Of a stretch of DNA of 64,000 nucleotides, positions 7,309-15,576 are shown piece after piece. Origin of the DNA: Maricaulis sp048270265 (GTDB lineage: Bacteria; Pseudomonadota; Alphaproteobacteria; Caulobacterales; Maricaulaceae); contig NZ_JBLWTD010000009.1 in NCBI RefSeq assembly GCF_048270265.1, positions 1-64,000 on the forward strand, read 5' to 3'. Numbering within the stretch: the first letter of the stretch is position 1; each line of letters starts with the position of its first letter. Below the pieces are notes generated by a model, which ran no database searches, was not told the DNA's origin, and saw nothing but the letters and a program-made list of their open reading frames with translations. A program made the translations under genes and the position numbers.

Positions 7309-8256
7309 TCAGCTCTCCAGACCGGCCAGCGCCCGCGAGAAGTCGCGGGCGTTGAAGGCCTGGAGATCGTCCTCGCCTTCGCCGATGCCGATATAGTGGA
7401 TCGGCAGCTGGAATTTCTCCGCCACCTGCACCAGGGCGCCGCCCTTGGCGGTGCCGTCGAGCTTGGTCATCACCAGGCCGGTGATCTGGGCCGCATCGAG
7501 GAAGGCCTGGGCCTGGGAGACGGCATTGGAGCCGACGGTGCCGTCCAGCACCAGCACGGTTTCATGAGGGGCGGACGGGTTTTTCTTGCGGATGACGCGC
7601 ACGATCTTGCGCAGCTCGTCCATCAGTTCGGCCTTGTTCTGCAGGCGGCCGGCGGTGTCGATCAGCACCGTGTCGCGGCCTTCGCGTTCGGCCTGTTCCA
7701 GCGCGTCAAAGGCAAGGCCCGCCGCATCGGCTCCGATTTCGCGCTTGATGACCGGCGATTTCGCGCGCTCGCCCCAGACCGAGACCTGTTCGATCGCCGC
7801 GGCGCGGAAAGTGTCGCCGGCAACCAGGATCGGGTCGCGGCCCTCGCGCTTGAGCTTGACCGCGATCTTGCCGAGCGTCGTCGTCTTGCCGGAGCCGTTC
7901 ACCCCGACAAACAGGATCACATGCGGGCCGTCCGTACCGGTCAGCTGCAAGGGTTTTTCCAGCGGTTGCAGGGTCTCGCAGATCACTTCGGCGAGGGTCT
8001 CGCGGACTTCCTCGTCGGTTATTTCCTTATCGAAACGATCGCGGGCCAGCCGGTCGGTCACGCGCAGCGCAGCGGCGGTGCCGAGATCGGAGGCGATCAG
8101 CAGGTCTTCCAGCTCGTCCAGCGCCTCGCGATCCAGCTTGCGCTTGGTGAAGATCGCGGTGACCGATTCGCCGAGCTTGGATGAGCTCTTGCTCAGGCCC
8201 GATACGAGGCGGGAAAAGAAGCCGCGTTTCTTCTCGGCTGGTTTGTCGTCGCTCAT
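7309..8256 (-). CDS. ftsY: Signal recognition particle receptor FtsY
   Basis: SRP receptor GTPase that docks ribosome-SRP complexes at the membrane for co-translational insertion. The 315-residue product has a short basic N-terminus, the helical N domain and the G domain with GVNGSGKTTTLGKIA (P-loop), DTAGRLQNK (G3), TKLDGTAKGG (G4) and IGIGEGEDDL (closing loop). The acidic A domain found in some species is nearly absent, as is common in alphaproteobacteria. The start overlaps the mtaB stop by four bases, so the two are coupled. Confidence 0.97.
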   Translation of the reverse strand: MSDDKPAEKKRGFFSRLVSGLSKSSSKLGESVTAIFTKRKLDREALDELEDLLIASDLGTAAALRVTDRLARDRFDKEITDEEVRETLAEVICETLQPLEKPLQLTGTDGPHVILFVGVNGSGKTTTLGKIAVKLKREGRDPILVAGDTFRAAAIEQVSVWGERAKSPVIKREIGADAAGLAFDALEQAEREGRDTVLIDTAGRLQNKAELMDELRKIVRVIRKKNPSAPHETVLVLDGTVGSNAVSQAQAFLDAAQITGLVMTKLDGTAKGGALVQVAEKFQLPIHYIGIGEGEDDLQAFNARDFSRALAGLES

Positions 8257-9587
8257 GCTGTGAGCTCCCCGTGCAGCTCGCGCCCGTCATGGTGGGTCAC
8301 CTGGACATTGACCAGCGCCCCGGCGCGCGGAAATTCGGATTCGGGCAGACGAATGGCGGCAAAATTCCCGGCCCGGGCAAAGCCGGGCTTTTCCATCAGG
8401 GCGCCGCTGACGGTGCCGACCATGCTGTCGAGATGGGCGCTGAGCACCTGGTCCGCCTTCTCGCGCAGACGCGCGGCACGGGCCTTGATGACGGCCTTCT
8501 CCAGCTGCGGCATGCGCGCCGCCGGCGTGCCCGGGCGCGGCGAATAGGGGAAGACGTGCAGATAGGCGAGCTGGCACTCATCAACGAGTTTCAGCGAATT
8601 CTCGAACATGGCCTCGGTCTCGGTCGGGAAGCCGGCGATGATATCGGCGCCAAAGGCGATCTCCGGCCGCGCGGCCTTCAGCCGGTTGCACAGGGCAATG
8701 GCGTCTTCGCGCGAATGGCGGCGCTTCATGCGCTTGAGGATCATATTGTCGCCGGCCTGCAGCGAGAGGTGCAGATAGGGCGCGATCCGTTCATCGCCGG
8801 TGACGGCCTCGAACAGGGCCTCGTCGATCTCGATCGCATCGATCGAGGACAGGCGCAGGCGCGGCAGGTCCGGCACCTGTTTCATGATCGCCTGTACCAG
8901 CCGGCCCAGCGGCGGTGTGCCGGGCAGGTCGCCGCCCCAGGAGGTCAGATCCACCCCGGTGAGCACGACCTCGCTATGGCCGGAGGCGACCAGTGACTTG
9001 ATCTGATCGACAATTTCGCCGGCCGGAACCGAGCGCGAATTGCCGCGGCCAAACGGGATGATGCAGAAGGTGCAGCGATGGTCGCAGCCATTCTGGACCT
9101 GGACATAGGCGCGCGCACGCCCCTCCATGCCCTCGACCAGATGGCCGGCGGTCTCGCGCACGCTCATGATATCATTGACGCGCACCTTCTCGGTGCCGCC
9201 CAGCAGGGTGACGGGATTGAAGGTCTCGGCGCGCAATTTCTCGGCATTGCCGACGACACGGTCGACCTCTGGCATGGCGGCGAACATGGCCGGGTCGACC
9301 TGGGCCGCGCAGCCGGTGACGATGATCTTTGCGTCGGGATTGGCGCGGCGGGCCTTGCGGATCGACTGGCGCGCCTGGCGCACGGCTTCCGATGTCACGG
9401 CGCAGGTATTGATCAGAATGGCATTGTCCAGCCCGGCCTCGCGGGCATGGGCACGCATGACTTCGCTCTCCCAGGCATTCAGCCGGCAGCCGAAGGTCAG
9501 GATTTCAAGGCCGTTTTCCGGATCCGTCTCACGCGTGGAAGGCGTGTCGGCACCGGAGGCGGCAGGATTGTCTGTGTGCGCGCTCAT
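8253..9587 (-). CDS. mtaB: tRNA (N6-threonylcarbamoyladenosine-37) methylthiotransferase MtaB
   Basis: Radical-SAM enzyme that adds a methylthio group to t6A37 in tRNA. The 444-residue product shows the N-terminal UPF0004 domain cysteines (LTFGCRLNAWES, NTCAVTSEA, VTGCAAQ) binding one 4Fe-4S cluster. The radical-SAM motif CDHRCTFC follows, then GADIIAGFPTET, and a TRAM-like C-terminus. NTCAVT and FGCRLN indicate MtaB rather than MiaB or RimO. An N-terminal extension of about 25 polar residues is present. It is coupled to ftsY, an arrangement seen in other alphaproteobacteria. Confidence 0.94.
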   Translation of the reverse strand: MSAHTDNPAASGADTPSTRETDPENGLEILTFGCRLNAWESEVMRAHAREAGLDNAILINTCAVTSEAVRQARQSIRKARRANPDAKIIVTGCAAQVDPAMFAAMPEVDRVVGNAEKLRAETFNPVTLLGGTEKVRVNDIMSVRETAGHLVEGMEGRARAYVQVQNGCDHRCTFCIIPFGRGNSRSVPAGEIVDQIKSLVASGHSEVVLTGVDLTSWGGDLPGTPPLGRLVQAIMKQVPDLPRLRLSSIDAIEIDEALFEAVTGDERIAPYLHLSLQAGDNMILKRMKRRHSREDAIALCNRLKAARPEIAFGADIIAGFPTETEAMFENSLKLVDECQLAYLHVFPYSPRPGTPAARMPQLEKAVIKARAARLREKADQVLSAHLDSMVGTVSGALMEKPGFARAGNFAAIRLPESEFPRAGALVNVQVTHHDGRELHGELTA

Positions 9588-9622
9588 GGAGCGTGGATAA
9601 GTGGTGGAGCCAGGCCTTCAGG

Positions 9623-10237
9623 TCAAGCGCGGCTGGCAATCACCCGCCGCATCGCCTCGCCCGCCAGAACCGCCCAGAGCGCCAGAAGCGTGTGATAGAC
9701 GTGCCAGTTGGCGATGCCGAGCGTCGTCGCTTCACGGCTGGAGCCGACGGCGACCGAGGCATAGCCCAGCAAGAGCCAGGCAAACAGCCAGATGAGGCCG
9801 GTCTGAAAGCGGCGATGCACCAGAAGCGCGATGCTGGCGGCGAGCCCCAGCAGCAGGGCCAGTTGCGGAATCAGCGCCAGAATGCCCTCACTGCCCGGCC
9901 AGGCCATCATGCCCACGGTCAGAACCGGGATGCCCACCCGCAGATAGCGTCCAATGCCCGGCGCCAGTTTGATGGGGAAGGCTTCCCAGGCGAGGCCGAG
10001 GGCGATCAGCAACATGCCGGCAGCCCCGGCGAATGTGCTGGCGAGGCTGTGCATTTGCGCCAGCTCGTTGACCTGCCCGCTGGCAAAACGGACGGCGCCG
10101 ATCAGTGCCGCCAGCCCGACAAAGGCCAGCCCGAGCCGGACCATGCGGACATCGCCCTTGCGCCGGTGTGGCCAGAGCCGCCAGATGCCGAGGCCGCAGC
10201 CGATGACGACGAGAAAGTCTGTGAGGGCGAAGAGCAT
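9623..10237 (-). CDS. Hypothetical multi-pass membrane protein
   Basis: The product is 204 residues with about six to seven hydrophobic helices joined by short loops, including LVVIGCGLGIWRLWPHRRKG near the N-terminus and YHTLLALWAVLAGEAMRRV at the end. I do not recognise a family. The tandem histidine-containing loops (ANWHVYHTL) could bind a ligand, but nothing supports a specific role. It lies between the DUF885 gene (6 bases upstream) and mtaB on the same strand and is probably co-transcribed with them. Confidence 0.7.
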   Translation of the reverse strand: MLFALTDFLVVIGCGLGIWRLWPHRRKGDVRMVRLGLAFVGLAALIGAVRFASGQVNELAQMHSLASTFAGAAGMLLIALGLAWEAFPIKLAPGIGRYLRVGIPVLTVGMMAWPGSEGILALIPQLALLLGLAASIALLVHRRFQTGLIWLFAWLLLGYASVAVGSSREATTLGIANWHVYHTLLALWAVLAGEAMRRVIASRA

Positions 10238-10243
10238 CGTGTT

Positions 10244-12121
10244 CTAGTTCCGATTTCCGGCTTCTTGTTCATCCATCCAGCGATGCATCTTGGCCTCGAG
10301 CGCCGAGAGCGGCATGGAGCCATCCTCGAGCAGGACATCGTGGAAATCCCGGATGTTGAAATTCTCGCCCAGGCGTTCTTCCGCCTCGGCGCGCAGGTCG
10401 CGCATCAGCAATTCGCCGGTCTTGTAGGCCAGCGCCTGGCCGGGCCAGGAGATATAGCGCAGCACTTCGGTGCGGATATTGTGCGGCGCCAGGGCGGAGT
10501 TCTCGAGGAAGCAGGCTTCGGCTTCCTCGCGGGTCCAGCCCATATAATGCACGCCGGTATCGACCACGAGGCGGCAGGCGCGCCACATCTCGTAGCTCAA
10601 GCGGCCGAACTCCTCATAGGGCGTCGTATAGATGCCCATATCGCGGCCCAGCGTCTCCGAATACAGGCCCCAGCCCTCGCCGAAGGCGGTGATATAGGTG
10701 TCGCGGCGGAAGTCCGGCACGTTTTCCAGCTCCGACGCGATCGAGCCCTGGTGGTGATGCCCGGGCACGGCCTCATGCGCGGTCAGGGCCGGCAGGGTGT
10801 AGAGCGGGCGCTGGGTCAGGTCGTAGGTGTTGACCATATAGCCACCGGCAATGCCGCGCTCCATATCGCCGGGCCAGTAACGGCCGGTCGTATAGGTCGG
10901 CGCCATCGTGTCCGGCACCGGCCGCACGCCATAGGACAGGCGCGGCAGACGGCCGAAATAGGCCGGCATCTGGTCATCAAGCCGTTTGGCAATCCAGGAG
11001 GCGTGCATCAACAGCTGCTCCGGCGTCGAGGCGTAGAATTGCGGGTCGGTGCGCAGGAAGTTGAGGAATTCGGCAAAGCTGCCTTCAAAGCCGGCATCCT
11101 CGATCACGGCTTCCATCTCGGCCCGGATCCGTGCGACTTCGGCGAGGCCGCGCTGGTGTACCTCTTCCGGCGATGTATCGAGCGTGGTGTGGAAGCGCAC
11201 CAGCGTCTGATAATAGGCGCGCCCCTCGGGCACTTCGGAGATGCCGAGACTGGTGCGGGTTTGCGGCACGTATTCGTCGCGGAGGAAGCTGGCCAGGCCG
11301 GCATAGGCCGGCTGGGCCGAGGTTTCGATTGCGGCGACCGCCTCGGCATAGAGCCGCGCCCGCTCGGCGGCGGGCAGCGAGGTGGGCAGGCTGTCGATCG
11401 GCGCGATCAGTATGGCGCGCAGGCTGGCCGGGTCGCGGAGACCTTCGACTTGGCCGGCGGCGGATTCCGCAATAATCCGCGGCTGGGTGAAACCACTGTC
11501 GAGGCCGCGCCGCATCCAGTCGATATTCTGCTGGAAATAGCCGGCGATGCCGTTGATGCGGGTGATCCAGGCTTCGCCCTCGGCAATCGTGCGCGGGCGT
11601 GCCGATGCGGCGGCATAGGATGGCCAGTAGAAGAAGCCGCTGTCGGAATCGAAGGCGATACGGGCCTCGTTGAAGGGGGCGAGCTCGGTCCGGAAGCGCA
11701 GGATGTAATCGAGCACCGCATGGGAGATCTGGTCGCTCTGCGACAGGTCTGCGGCGTTGATGGCATCGAGGCGTTCCAGGAAGCCGGCCTCGGCGGCGAA
11801 TTGCGTGGCCTGGGCCTCCGGCGAGAAGTCCGGCCATTGTCCCGCTGCCACCAGATCGCCGCGGCGGCCGCGTTCGTCGGGACTGTTTGCCAGTTCGAAA
11901 GCCTCGAAATCGGCGACCAGTCCGGCGAAGGCCTCGCTGGCCCGGCTATCGGCGGCCTCGGCGGGTGCGGTCGTCGGTGCCGGGCTGGCCGTTTCGGCAA
12001 TGGCTTCATTCGCCGGCGCAGTGTCCCCGGACGCAGGGGTGTTCTCCGTCTGCCCGCAGGCGGTCAGGGCCAGCGCCATCAGGCCGGCCAGTGAGGCGTG
12101 CGAAACCGTGCGATACTTCAT
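10244..12121 (-). CDS. DUF885 family lipoprotein, putative zinc-dependent hydrolase
   Basis: The product is 625 residues. ATG 12121 gives MKYRTVSHASLAGLMALALT and a lipobox LTAC, so it is probably a lipoprotein. A low-complexity Ala/Pro/Thr linker (residues 22-55) precedes the helical catalytic region. This carries the metal-site motif HEAVPGHHHQ and downstream GEGWGLYSE, typical of DUF885 proteins related to M2/M3-like peptidases. The substrate is unknown. Frames upstream of 12121 continue but add only a polar stretch that would spoil the signal sequence. The gene is six bases from the downstream membrane protein gene. Confidence 0.87.
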   Translation of the reverse strand: MKYRTVSHASLAGLMALALTACGQTENTPASGDTAPANEAIAETASPAPTTAPAEAADSRASEAFAGLVADFEAFELANSPDERGRRGDLVAAGQWPDFSPEAQATQFAAEAGFLERLDAINAADLSQSDQISHAVLDYILRFRTELAPFNEARIAFDSDSGFFYWPSYAAASARPRTIAEGEAWITRINGIAGYFQQNIDWMRRGLDSGFTQPRIIAESAAGQVEGLRDPASLRAILIAPIDSLPTSLPAAERARLYAEAVAAIETSAQPAYAGLASFLRDEYVPQTRTSLGISEVPEGRAYYQTLVRFHTTLDTSPEEVHQRGLAEVARIRAEMEAVIEDAGFEGSFAEFLNFLRTDPQFYASTPEQLLMHASWIAKRLDDQMPAYFGRLPRLSYGVRPVPDTMAPTYTTGRYWPGDMERGIAGGYMVNTYDLTQRPLYTLPALTAHEAVPGHHHQGSIASELENVPDFRRDTYITAFGEGWGLYSETLGRDMGIYTTPYEEFGRLSYEMWRACRLVVDTGVHYMGWTREEAEACFLENSALAPHNIRTEVLRYISWPGQALAYKTGELLMRDLRAEAEERLGENFNIRDFHDVLLEDGSMPLSALEAKMHRWMDEQEAGNRN

Positions 12122-12209
12122 GTCAGTCCCCCGGGCGCTGCGGCGCCGATGCGAATTGTCTCTGCCGTCATTCTTCACCAGCCAGACAGGCCCGGCAAGC
12201 GGTGTCGAC

Positions 12210-13079
12210 TCAGCGTTCGCGCCGGGTCAGGCCCAGGCGTTTGGCGAGGATATTGTTGACCATGCGCTCCGGCAGCATGCGCGGCAGCGACCAGTTGGTC
12301 AGCCGCTGGGGCACGAGTGCATAGCGGAAACGCGGCTTGTCCTCGGTCAGGGCGCGGAAGGCGCGGTCGGCGATCACCGAGGGCGGGAAGCCTTCCGGGC
12401 CGCTCTTGCTCATGTAATTGCGAAGCCGGGTCAGGGCCTTGTAGTAGACCGAACCCTCATAGGGCGTGATGTCGACCTCGTCCGATTTCGACCAGATCGG
12501 CGTTGCCACCGCACCGGGGCCCAGCACGATCACTTCGATCCCGAACAGCATCATTTCCCGGCGCAGGGATTTGGACAGGCCCTCCACCGCATGTTTGGAG
12601 GCCGAATAGGGCCCGAGGAAGGGCGCGCCCATCTCGCCGGCGACCGAGGAGATCATCACGATCCGGCCCGGATCGCCGGTCAGGCTCTCATCGGCGCCAA
12701 GCAGTGGCCCGAAAGCCTGTGTGGTGCGCACAACGCCGGTGACGTTGACATCCATCTGCTGCTGGAATTCCTCGATCGGCAGTGTGAGCATCGGCCCGGC
12801 GACCGCGATCCCCGCATTATTGACCAACCCTTTCAGGGTCACGCCATTGAGAGTCGCGCGCACCGTGTCGGCAGCACTCTGCATCGAGGCCATATCGGTG
12901 ACCTCCATGATCAGGGGCGTCACCGCAGCGCCGAATTCTTCCTTCAACCGGTCAGCATCGGCCTGTTTGCGCACGCCGGCAAAGACGTGCCAGCCCTTGG
13001 CGGCGAGCTCGGCGGTACAGGCATGGCCGATGCCGGTGGAGGCCCCGGTGACGACGGCGGATGGTGTTGGGTTGGTCAT
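12210..13079 (-). CDS. Short-chain dehydrogenase/reductase (classical SDR)
   Basis: The product is 289 residues. It has the NAD(P)-binding TGASTGIG at residues 10-17, the structural NNAG, and the catalytic set of Ser (VMISSVAG) with Tyr and Lys in YSASK. The C-terminal 80 residues (VVATPIWSKSDE, LPERMVNNILAKRLGL) resemble SDRs of the retinol dehydrogenase-like group. The substrate cannot be deduced. ATG 13079 has GGGAG at good spacing, and upstream in-frame codons lack one. The gene is transcribed divergently from the amidohydrolase. Confidence 0.9.
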   Translation of the reverse strand: MTNPTPSAVVTGASTGIGHACTAELAAKGWHVFAGVRKQADADRLKEEFGAAVTPLIMEVTDMASMQSAADTVRATLNGVTLKGLVNNAGIAVAGPMLTLPIEEFQQQMDVNVTGVVRTTQAFGPLLGADESLTGDPGRIVMISSVAGEMGAPFLGPYSASKHAVEGLSKSLRREMMLFGIEVIVLGPGAVATPIWSKSDEVDITPYEGSVYYKALTRLRNYMSKSGPEGFPPSVIADRAFRALTEDKPRFRYALVPQRLTNWSLPRMLPERMVNNILAKRLGLTRRER

Positions 13080-13193
13080 GATCAGCTCCCTGCTTTGGCT
13101 ACAGGCTAGTCTGCTGCGAGGCATTTGCCATATGGATTTTGCTTTTTCACCAGCGCGGTTAGTCTGTTGCACGAATCTGTCGGGGAGAGCGTT

Positions 13194-14591
13194 ATGAAAT
13201 ACAGAATGGGATTATTGTCGGGCGCGCTGGCACTGTGTGTCACGGCCGGGGCTTGGTCAGAGGGCCGCCAGGCGCTTGTGGGCGGCACGCTGATCGATGG
13301 TTATGGCGGTCCGCCGGTCCATGACAGCGTCATCCTGGTCGAGGATGACCGCATCGTCGCGACCGGAAACCAGGACAATACGCCGATCCCGGATGGCTAT
13401 GAGGTGATCTCCACCGAGGGTATGACAGTCATGCCCGGCCTGTGGGAAATGCACGCCCACCTGATGCTCAACGGGCATTCCGATTATGATCACTGGGACC
13501 GCACCTATCTCGACCGGCTCGAAGACGAGATCATGCCGGCCTCTGCCGTGCAGCTTCTGCTCGCCGGGATTACCTCGGTGCGCGATCTCGGCGCGCCGCT
13601 TGAACCCTCCATCTCGGTACGTGACCGCATCAATGCCGGCGAGCTGCCGGGCCCGAATCTCTATGTCTCAGGGCCCTTTATCCAGCATGAGCCCTATCCG
13701 GGCACGGAAGCCTTCCGCTGGGGCGTAAGCAGCGTCGGCGAGGCCCGTGCCCATGTGCGCACGCTGGCCGATGCCGGCGTCGACGTCATCAAACTGGTCA
13801 ACCAGGACCAGATGACCACCGCCGAAGCCCGCGCCGTCGTCGACGAGGCGCATGCGCGGGGCCTGCGGGTCGTCGGTCACTCCCACCGTCCCGAGGAAAT
13901 CATGCTCGGGCTGGAAATCGGGATCGATAATTTCGAGCATACCGGCCTGACCACGGCACCGGAATATCCGCCCAATGTGATCGAGGCGCTGCGGGCGCGC
14001 ACGGCGCGCGGACGTATTTCGGGTGGCCCGCTCTACTGGACCCCGACGATCGAGGGGCTGTGGAATTACGGACGCACGCGCGAGAATTCCGAATTCCTCG
14101 ACGATGATTGCTGGCATCGCGGGCTCGAGCCCGACACGATCGCCGACATCGCGGCCTCGATCGAGCATCCCGAGCGCCTGTCCTACACACAATTGACGCC
14201 GTTGCGTGCCCCGACCCTGCGCCGCAAGTTCGAGCAATTGCGTGAGGCCGGTGTGGTGATGCTGATCGGCACCGATAGCGGCATCCCGATGAAATTCCAT
14301 TGTCAGTCGACCTGGAATGAATTCGACGTCTGGACCCGCGAACTCGATGTGCCGGTGATGGACGCGATCCGTTCGGCGACCTACTGGCCCGCCGTCTTCA
14401 TGGGTGTCGCGGATCAGACCGGTTCGATCGCCCCGGGCATGGCCGCTGACATTATCGCCATCGATGGCGATCTGATGACCTATCCAAATCTGCTGCAACA
14501 CGTCGATTTCGTGATGAAGGGCGGCACGGTCTATGTCGAGGACGGGCAGGTGAATGAGGACCTGCTTCCGGCGAATATGCGCATGGAATAG
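13194..14591 (+). CDS. Secreted amidohydrolase (imidazolonepropionase-like)
   Basis: The product is 465 residues with a Sec signal peptide (MKYRMGLLSGALALCVTAGA). The amidohydrolase core shows MPGLWEMHAHLM (first two metal histidines), a lysine in VIKLVNQ, VVGHSHRPEE and NFEHTG (further histidines), and the metal aspartate in LIGTDSGIPM. The C-terminal strand SIAPGMAADIIAIDGD is typical of this group. Exported relatives act on dipeptides or other cyclic amides; the substrate here is unknown. ATG 13194 is preceded by GGGGAGAG. A palindromic hairpin follows the stop. Confidence 0.9.
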   Translation: MKYRMGLLSGALALCVTAGAWSEGRQALVGGTLIDGYGGPPVHDSVILVEDDRIVATGNQDNTPIPDGYEVISTEGMTVMPGLWEMHAHLMLNGHSDYDHWDRTYLDRLEDEIMPASAVQLLLAGITSVRDLGAPLEPSISVRDRINAGELPGPNLYVSGPFIQHEPYPGTEAFRWGVSSVGEARAHVRTLADAGVDVIKLVNQDQMTTAEARAVVDEAHARGLRVVGHSHRPEEIMLGLEIGIDNFEHTGLTTAPEYPPNVIEALRARTARGRISGGPLYWTPTIEGLWNYGRTRENSEFLDDDCWHRGLEPDTIADIAASIEHPERLSYTQLTPLRAPTLRRKFEQLREAGVVMLIGTDSGIPMKFHCQSTWNEFDVWTRELDVPVMDAIRSATYWPAVFMGVADQTGSIAPGMAADIIAIDGDLMTYPNLLQHVDFVMKGGTVYVEDGQVNEDLLPANMRME

Positions 14592-14598
14592 GGTAATT

Positions 14599-14620
14599 CC
14601 GGCCGCCTTTGGGCGGCCGG
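14599..14620 (+). terminator. Hairpin after the amidohydrolase gene
   Basis: CCGGCCGCC pairs with GGCGGCCGG around a TTTG loop, giving a perfect 9 bp GC stem eight bases after the stop codon. No T-run follows, so it may act as an mRNA 3-prime stabiliser or a weak terminator. Confidence 0.55.
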
Positions 14621-14690
14621 GCCCAGGCGCCACTGCGCTGCTGCCGGATCAAAATGTCTGCAACTTGTCAGCGGTCTGCGCCTGATCGCG

Positions 14691-14718
14691 TTGACGCTGA
14701 CATTGTGCGGCCTATTGT
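14691..14718 (+). promoter_or_regulatory. Candidate sigma-70-like promoter of sdhCDAB
   Basis: TTGACG (14691-14696) and TATTGT (14713-14718) are separated by 16 bases and lie about 75 bases upstream of the sdhC start, just after the hairpin that closes the previous unit. This is a sequence match only. Confidence 0.4.
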
Positions 14719-14790
14719 GCGGTGCGAGACTCAAAGCTGATACGCGTTCTGCGCTCAGTGATACCGACACAGATTTCGAAAGGGTGCCTC

Positions 14791-15183
14791 ATGGCTTCCG
14801 ACTGGTCCGATCCGCGGCCGATGTCGCCACATCTTCAGGTGTGGCGCTGGCACGCGACGATGGCGTCTTCCATTCTTCACCGGGCAACCGGCATCGGCAA
14901 TTATATCGGCGCCGTCGCGATCGCGATCTGGATCGTCCTTCTGGCGTTTGGCGCCGAGGGCTCGGTCGCCTTCCTGTTCGAGGGCTGGATGGCCTGGGTG
15001 ACGCGCGTCGGCCTGATCCTGCTGACCTATTCGGTGAGCTATCACTGGCTCAACGGCCTGCGCCACCTGATGTGGGATTTCGGCAAGGGCTTCGATCCCC
15101 AGGGTTCGAATTTCCGCTCGATGGCGATCATGTTTCTGGCCCTGGTGCCGACAATCGCCATCTGGCTTGGTTTCGGGAGCTGA
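14791..15183 (+). CDS. sdhC: Succinate dehydrogenase cytochrome b556 subunit
   Basis: Membrane anchor of complex II that binds heme b and ubiquinone. The 130-residue product has three helices. It shows the opening RPMSPHLQVWRWH, the motif SILHRATGIGNY (quinone-site Ser and Arg), and the heme-ligand region SYHWLNGLRHLMWD. ATG 14791 is preferred over upstream in-frame starts because it opens at the conserved MASDWSDPRP and has AAAGGG before it. It is followed after three bases by sdhD in a four-gene operon. Confidence 0.95.
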   Translation: MASDWSDPRPMSPHLQVWRWHATMASSILHRATGIGNYIGAVAIAIWIVLLAFGAEGSVAFLFEGWMAWVTRVGLILLTYSVSYHWLNGLRHLMWDFGKGFDPQGSNFRSMAIMFLALVPTIAIWLGFGS

Positions 15184-15186
15184 TCG

Positions 15187-15564
15187 ATGACCGATTACAG
15201 AACCCCTGCCGCCAAGGTGCGCGGCCTCGGCGCCTCCGGACACGGTACGGCGCATTTCATCGCCCAGCGCGTCACCTCGATCGCGCTCTTCTTTCTCATC
15301 CCGGTCTTTGTCTGGATGCTCGCCACCTCGGGCGCGCCGGACCCGGCCGCGATGCGGGCTTTCCTCGCCTCGCCGATGGGCGCCATTGTCACCCTGCTGA
15401 CGCTGACCGCCGGCTTCCATCACATGCGCTCCGGCCTGCAGGTCGTGATCGAGGATTATGTCCACAAGGCCGGCACGAAGGCCTTTCTTCTGCTCGGCAA
15501 TACCTTTCTGACACTGGGCCTGTGGCTGGTCACCGTGTTCGCACTTGTCAAACTCGCGCTGTAA
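15187..15564 (+). CDS. sdhD: Succinate dehydrogenase membrane anchor subunit
   Basis: Second membrane anchor of complex II. The 125-residue product has three helices, with GTAHFIAQRVTSIAL at the start and the heme-side histidine region GFHHMRSGLQVVIEDYVH, which is characteristic of alphaproteobacterial and mitochondrial SdhD. The gene is three bases from sdhC and twelve from sdhA, so all belong to one transcript. Confidence 0.94.
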   Translation: MTDYRTPAAKVRGLGASGHGTAHFIAQRVTSIALFFLIPVFVWMLATSGAPDPAAMRAFLASPMGAIVTLLTLTAGFHHMRSGLQVVIEDYVHKAGTKAFLLLGNTFLTLGLWLVTVFALVKLAL

Positions 15565-15576
15565 CGGACGTTCTTC

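Noticed and set aside
9593..12094. An 833-codon open frame antisense to the DUF885 gene
   Set aside because: The composition is a mirror of high-GC third-position bias. No family segments appear, and the opposite strand encodes a clear lipoprotein with catalytic motifs.
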